From CSSED10-109M sp964349455 (GTDB lineage: Bacteria > Bacillota_I > Bacilli_A > RF39 > UBA660), in contig CAYGGG010000034.1 of assembly GCA_964349455.1 (NCBI GenBank), forward strand, positions 1-8,397: a DNA stretch of 8,397 bases, given 5' to 3'. Every line of letters starts with the position of its first letter. Positions within the stretch are counted from its first letter, which is position 1. The notes beneath the pieces are model-generated. The model saw only the letters and a program-made list of their open reading frames with translations, was not told where the DNA came from and did no database searches. The translations under genes and the position numbers were made by a program. Shown piece by piece: positions 6,169-8,397 of this stretch.

Positions 6169-7000
6169 GTTCTTCGCTCCTTGCTATTTTTCGACGATAA
6201 GAATTAACATTTATTGCTAAACCCAAAATAAACAAATACGACAAAAAATAAATCCATATCATCATTACAATAAAAGCTGATAAACCACCATAAATCAAGT
6301 CATATCTTGTAAAATTATCAACCCAATAAGAAAACCCTAAAGTTAATAATATCCATGTTATCGTGGTAAAAAGAGACCCTAAAATAACCGACTTTCCTTT
6401 TATGTGATTGTCGGGTGCTAAAGTATAAATTAAATTTATAACACACAAAATATACACAAAAGCAAACGGCCATTTTATTATAAAATACACATATTCAATA
6501 TAACTCATTATTAAATCACTATTAATCGTTGTTGCCAAATAATCGATAATGCTATTCCCAAACGCCATTACGACAATCATAAATAAAAACATCATAACAA
6601 AAAAAATTGTTAAAAAAATTGCTTTTATTTTTCTAATTAAAACATTTTTCACTTCATTATGATACAACGTATTTGCTGCCACTATAACTGAATATAGGCC
6701 TGATGAAGCAATATAAACAGTCAAAATCAACAATATGTTAATATTAATATCCCATTTTTCATTTACTATTAAGGGTGTAAGTATATCGTTTACACGATCA
6801 GGTAACGATATATTTAAAACACTTAAAAAAGAATCCAAAGATAAAGAAAAAATTGAAATTAATAAAATAACAATCAATAACATCGGAACAAAAGATAAAA
6901 CCATGTAAAAAGCAAGATGACCAGGTAAAATCATCATCTCAGGTCGCCTAATCAATAGCAATAATTCTTTTAAACTATGCTTGATTTTTTCCCATGTCAT
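6143..7000 (-). CDS. YihY/virulence factor BrkB family membrane protein
   Basis: A 285-residue integral membrane protein with six predicted helices (about 29-50, 89-110, 128-150, 168-194, 205-227, 237-264) and a charged cytoplasmic tail. Family features are visible: LAFYMVLSFVPML (29-41), a Y-x-L-A-P-D-N segment (192-198), G-S-L-F-T-T-x-x-W (208-216) and IYGGLSAFIVMMIWIYF (236-252). The family is widespread and its transport or envelope function is not established; older labels as ribonuclease BN are known to be wrong. The ATG overlaps the GGDEF gene stop by 4 nt (ATGA), with AAGGTGAT 7-10 nt upstream. It lies in one unit with the LTA-synthase-family gene, which fits a cell-envelope role by association. 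Confidence 0.87.
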   Translation of the reverse strand: MTWEKIKHSLKELLLLIRRPEMMILPGHLAFYMVLSFVPMLLIVILLISIFSLSLDSFLSVLNISLPDRVNDILTPLIVNEKWDININILLILTVYIASSGLYSVIVAANTLYHNEVKNVLIRKIKAIFLTIFFVMMFLFMIVVMAFGNSIIDYLATTINSDLIMSYIEYVYFIIKWPFAFVYILCVINLIYTLAPDNHIKGKSVILGSLFTTITWILLTLGFSYWVDNFTRYDLIYGGLSAFIVMMIWIYFLSYLFILGLAINVNSYRRKIARSEEREKDDKKL

Positions 7001-7608
7001 TCAATCACCTTTTTATTTCGCATATCAATCGTCGCTTCATTAATTGCATCATCGATTGTTTTTATTTCATCTTCAATCACACTATAACCAACCGCCGCTC
7101 CAAATCCATGTTTTAGATTTTCAAATTCTTTTTGAACTTTTTTTGCATAACTTCCAACTTGTTTTTCATCATAATTAACTAAATATATTAAAAATTCATT
7201 TCCACTTGTTCGAATAATATCACTATTTTCCTCTTGATTTAAAATTAAAATATTAGCTGCTTCCTTTATCAATTCATCACCCTCAGCGTGCCCGTAATTA
7301 TCGTTAATATATGCAACATTATTTAAATCAACAATAATAATTGCTTGGGGATATATTCCACTATTATCCCATACTTTTATTTTTTCATTAAGATAATGTC
7401 TGTTTTTTAATGAGGTCAAAAGATCAATATACTTTAACCGGCTTTCTTTATTTGACAGACTTTCCATTTTTTTCCCTTTTCTAGTCAATAGCTTTAACGT
7501 AATTACTAACAATAATAACCCAAAAGCAACACTACCACCAATTATCCATTTCATGAAATCTTCACGATAATACTCTTGATAACTTCTAACAAAACCATCA
7601 TTTAACAT
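6997..7608 (-). CDS. GGDEF-domain protein; 3' part of a split SBP-TM-GGDEF sensor
   Basis: Read from ATG 7608 this gives 203 residues. Residues 1-18 (MLNDGFVRSYQEYYREDF) look like the last helix of a solute-binding domain. A membrane helix follows (19-42), then a linker and a GGDEF (diguanylate cyclase) domain: DLLTSLKNR (62-70), VDLNNVAYINDNYGHAEGDE (93-112) and SGNEF (135-139). SGNEF deviates from GGDEF/GGEEF at the first position and at the third, which normally supplies a metal-binding acid, so cyclase activity is doubtful. There is no visible RxxD inhibitory site (ENSD at 127-130). No ribosome site precedes ATG 7608, whose bases overlap the upstream frame's stop by 7 nt. The segment is thus best seen as the continuation of the upstream gene in the -1 frame. 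Confidence 0.8.
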   Translation of the reverse strand: MLNDGFVRSYQEYYREDFMKWIIGGSVAFGLLLLVITLKLLTRKGKKMESLSNKESRLKYIDLLTSLKNRHYLNEKIKVWDNSGIYPQAIIIVDLNNVAYINDNYGHAEGDELIKEAANILILNQEENSDIIRTSGNEFLIYLVNYDEKQVGSYAKKVQKEFENLKHGFGAAVGYSVIEDEIKTIDDAINEATIDMRNKKVIE

Positions 7609-7614
7609 TTTTTT
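7602..7614 (-). other. A7 slippery site / frameshift junction in the SBP-GGDEF gene
   Basis: Minus-strand codons are ATA AAA AAA TGT TAA. The bases A AAA AAA (7614-7608) match the X XXY YYZ heptamer for -1 frameshifting in the correct phase. A -1 slip would read AAA AAA ATG TTA AAT GAT and join the binding domain to the TM-GGDEF part as ...IIKK-MLNDG. One extra A (A8) would give the same protein without slippage. No strong downstream hairpin or upstream Shine-Dalgarno stimulator is apparent, so mutation, phase variation, transcript slippage or sequencing error remain open. Confidence 0.7.
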
Positions 7615-8397
7615 ATTATTAACAAAAGATAAATAACTTTATTTTCTGGATTATTATTTAAAACAAATCCAACATCATTAGTCGTTTTAAAAATATAATC
7701 CATTTTATAATTTTTAAATTTCTTTTCGCGATAAAACTGAAAACTTATTTTATCTAATACAATCACTTGATTAATAGCATTATTTGGAATATCCGTAACA
7801 TAATCATACTTCTGATAATTAATATTAAGTCCATCAAACAACTCAATTAGTTGTTGATCATCTATTATCATTGTTGATTCATTAATTAAAGAAGACACCG
7901 AGTTGATAATAGTATTTTTTTCAAAATGAGAAATAACAACATACTCTGAACTATAAACGGGCACTGTAAAAAACAAATCATTTCCGGGATCTTGATTATA
8001 AAAAATTAAATCAACTTCACCAGTTACAACCGCTTCATTTAAGTCTTTTTGGCTCTTATATTCAATAAAATTAAACTCCACATCCGTCATTTTTGAAAAA
8101 TTATTTAACAACTCAACATTGATTCCTACCATTTCTTGATCAATTAGAAAATCATATGGTGCAAAATTATAGTAACCATAATTATATTTCTTACTACGAA
8201 AATCAGTTTGCTCTTTTTCATTAATTCGATATTCGGAAAAATATCTTTGATTAAAATTTTCGTTAAACTTTCTAACATAATTTTCGTTATACCAAATAGA
8301 ATAATACTTTTTTATAATATCATTAAGTTTTTGTTCTCCGTCTAATTCTATTACATAAAACAATTTCATATCAGCAATATCAAACACAATATTATAT
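7602..8397 (-). CDS. Solute-binding (SBP_bac_3-like) domains of the sensor, 5' part outside the window
   Basis: The frame is open to the right edge (YNIV precedes the GTG at 8387), so the gene is partial and any start within the window would be arbitrary. The first 50 or so residues, with DIIKKYYSIWYNENY, look like the end of one periplasmic-binding domain. A second domain starts at KYNYGYYNFAPYDFLID (GYYNFAPY resembles the G-x-x-x-x-P-P/Y-F start of amino-acid-type binding proteins), followed by GINVELLNNFSKMT and GEVDLIF. The frame ends at LLLIIKKC-stop, in the middle of the expected final helix; the missing part (KMLNDGFVRSYQEYY) continues in the -1 frame. The whole protein would be tandem SBP, membrane helix, GGDEF, sensing an extracellular small molecule. 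Ligand unknown. Confidence 0.75.
   Translation of the reverse strand, partial: YNIVFDIADMKLFYVIELDGEQKLNDIIKKYYSIWYNENYVRKFNENFNQRYFSEYRINEKEQTDFRSKKYNYGYYNFAPYDFLIDQEMVGINVELLNNFSKMTDVEFNFIEYKSQKDLNEAVVTGEVDLIFYNQDPGNDLFFTVPVYSSEYVVISHFEKNTIINSVSSLINESTMIIDDQQLIELFDGLNINYQKYDYVTDIPNNAINQVIVLDKISFQFYREKKFKNYKMDYIFKTTNDVGFVLNNNPENKVIYLLLIIKKC

Noticed and set aside
8385..8387. GTG 8387 as the true start of the solute-binding gene
   Set aside because: The frame stays open to the window edge and the first residues look like the end of an earlier binding domain, so the gene begins outside the window.

Overview
The window is visibly AT-rich (roughly 30% G+C by eye). Every gene I can support lies on the minus strand, so transcription runs from high to low coordinates. 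Genes are tightly packed, with TAATG and ATGA stop/start overlaps, AGGAGG-type ribosome binding sites, Gram-positive-style lipoprotein signals and an LTA-synthase-family enzyme. TGA is used as a stop (GGDEF gene) and tryptophan is TGG, so the standard bacterial code applies. This fits a low-G+C Firmicutes / Mycoplasmatota-type bacterium (Bacilli, Erysipelotrichia, Acholeplasma/Izemoplasma-like). It does not fit a TGA=Trp mycoplasma. The exact taxon cannot be read from the window.

Right part (8397 to about 3540), envelope and signalling block. It opens with the 3' part of a gene for extracytoplasmic solute-binding domains (SBP_bac_3-like), cut by the window edge. At a run of seven A residues this frame stops, and the rest of the same protein (end of the binding domain, one membrane helix, GGDEF domain) continues in the -1 frame. 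The pair looks like one SBP-TM-GGDEF sensor split by a frameshift, either programmed or mutational. A YihY/BrkB-family six-helix membrane protein follows (ATGA overlap), then an LTA-synthase/sulfatase-type phosphotransferase (26-nt overlap), then an unrecognised 195-aa membrane-anchored protein (TAATG overlap). A short hairpin with a U-tract closes this unit.

Left part (3528 to 1), flavin-based extracytoplasmic redox block. An extended -10 promoter precedes an ApbE-type FMN transferase lipoprotein, a small NusG-domain-II protein (EetA-like), a Gx-transporter-family membrane protein (EetB-like), a lipoprotein with a single FMN-binding domain, and an MFS-type transporter. The first four are the recognisable core of the flavin-based extracellular electron transfer system described in Listeria (FmnB, EetA, EetB, PplA), in a reduced form. 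ApbE would covalently attach FMN to Thr133 of the FMN-binding lipoprotein, and EetA/EetB would pass electrons across the membrane to it. The NADH dehydrogenase (Ndh2) and demethylmenaquinone genes of the Listeria locus are not in the window. The lipoprotein gene has its own good promoter, and a terminator ends the block at the MFS gene, followed by another promoter for a gene beyond the left edge.

The points most worth a second look are the compact EET-like cluster and the frameshift at A AAA AAA in the GGDEF sensor.
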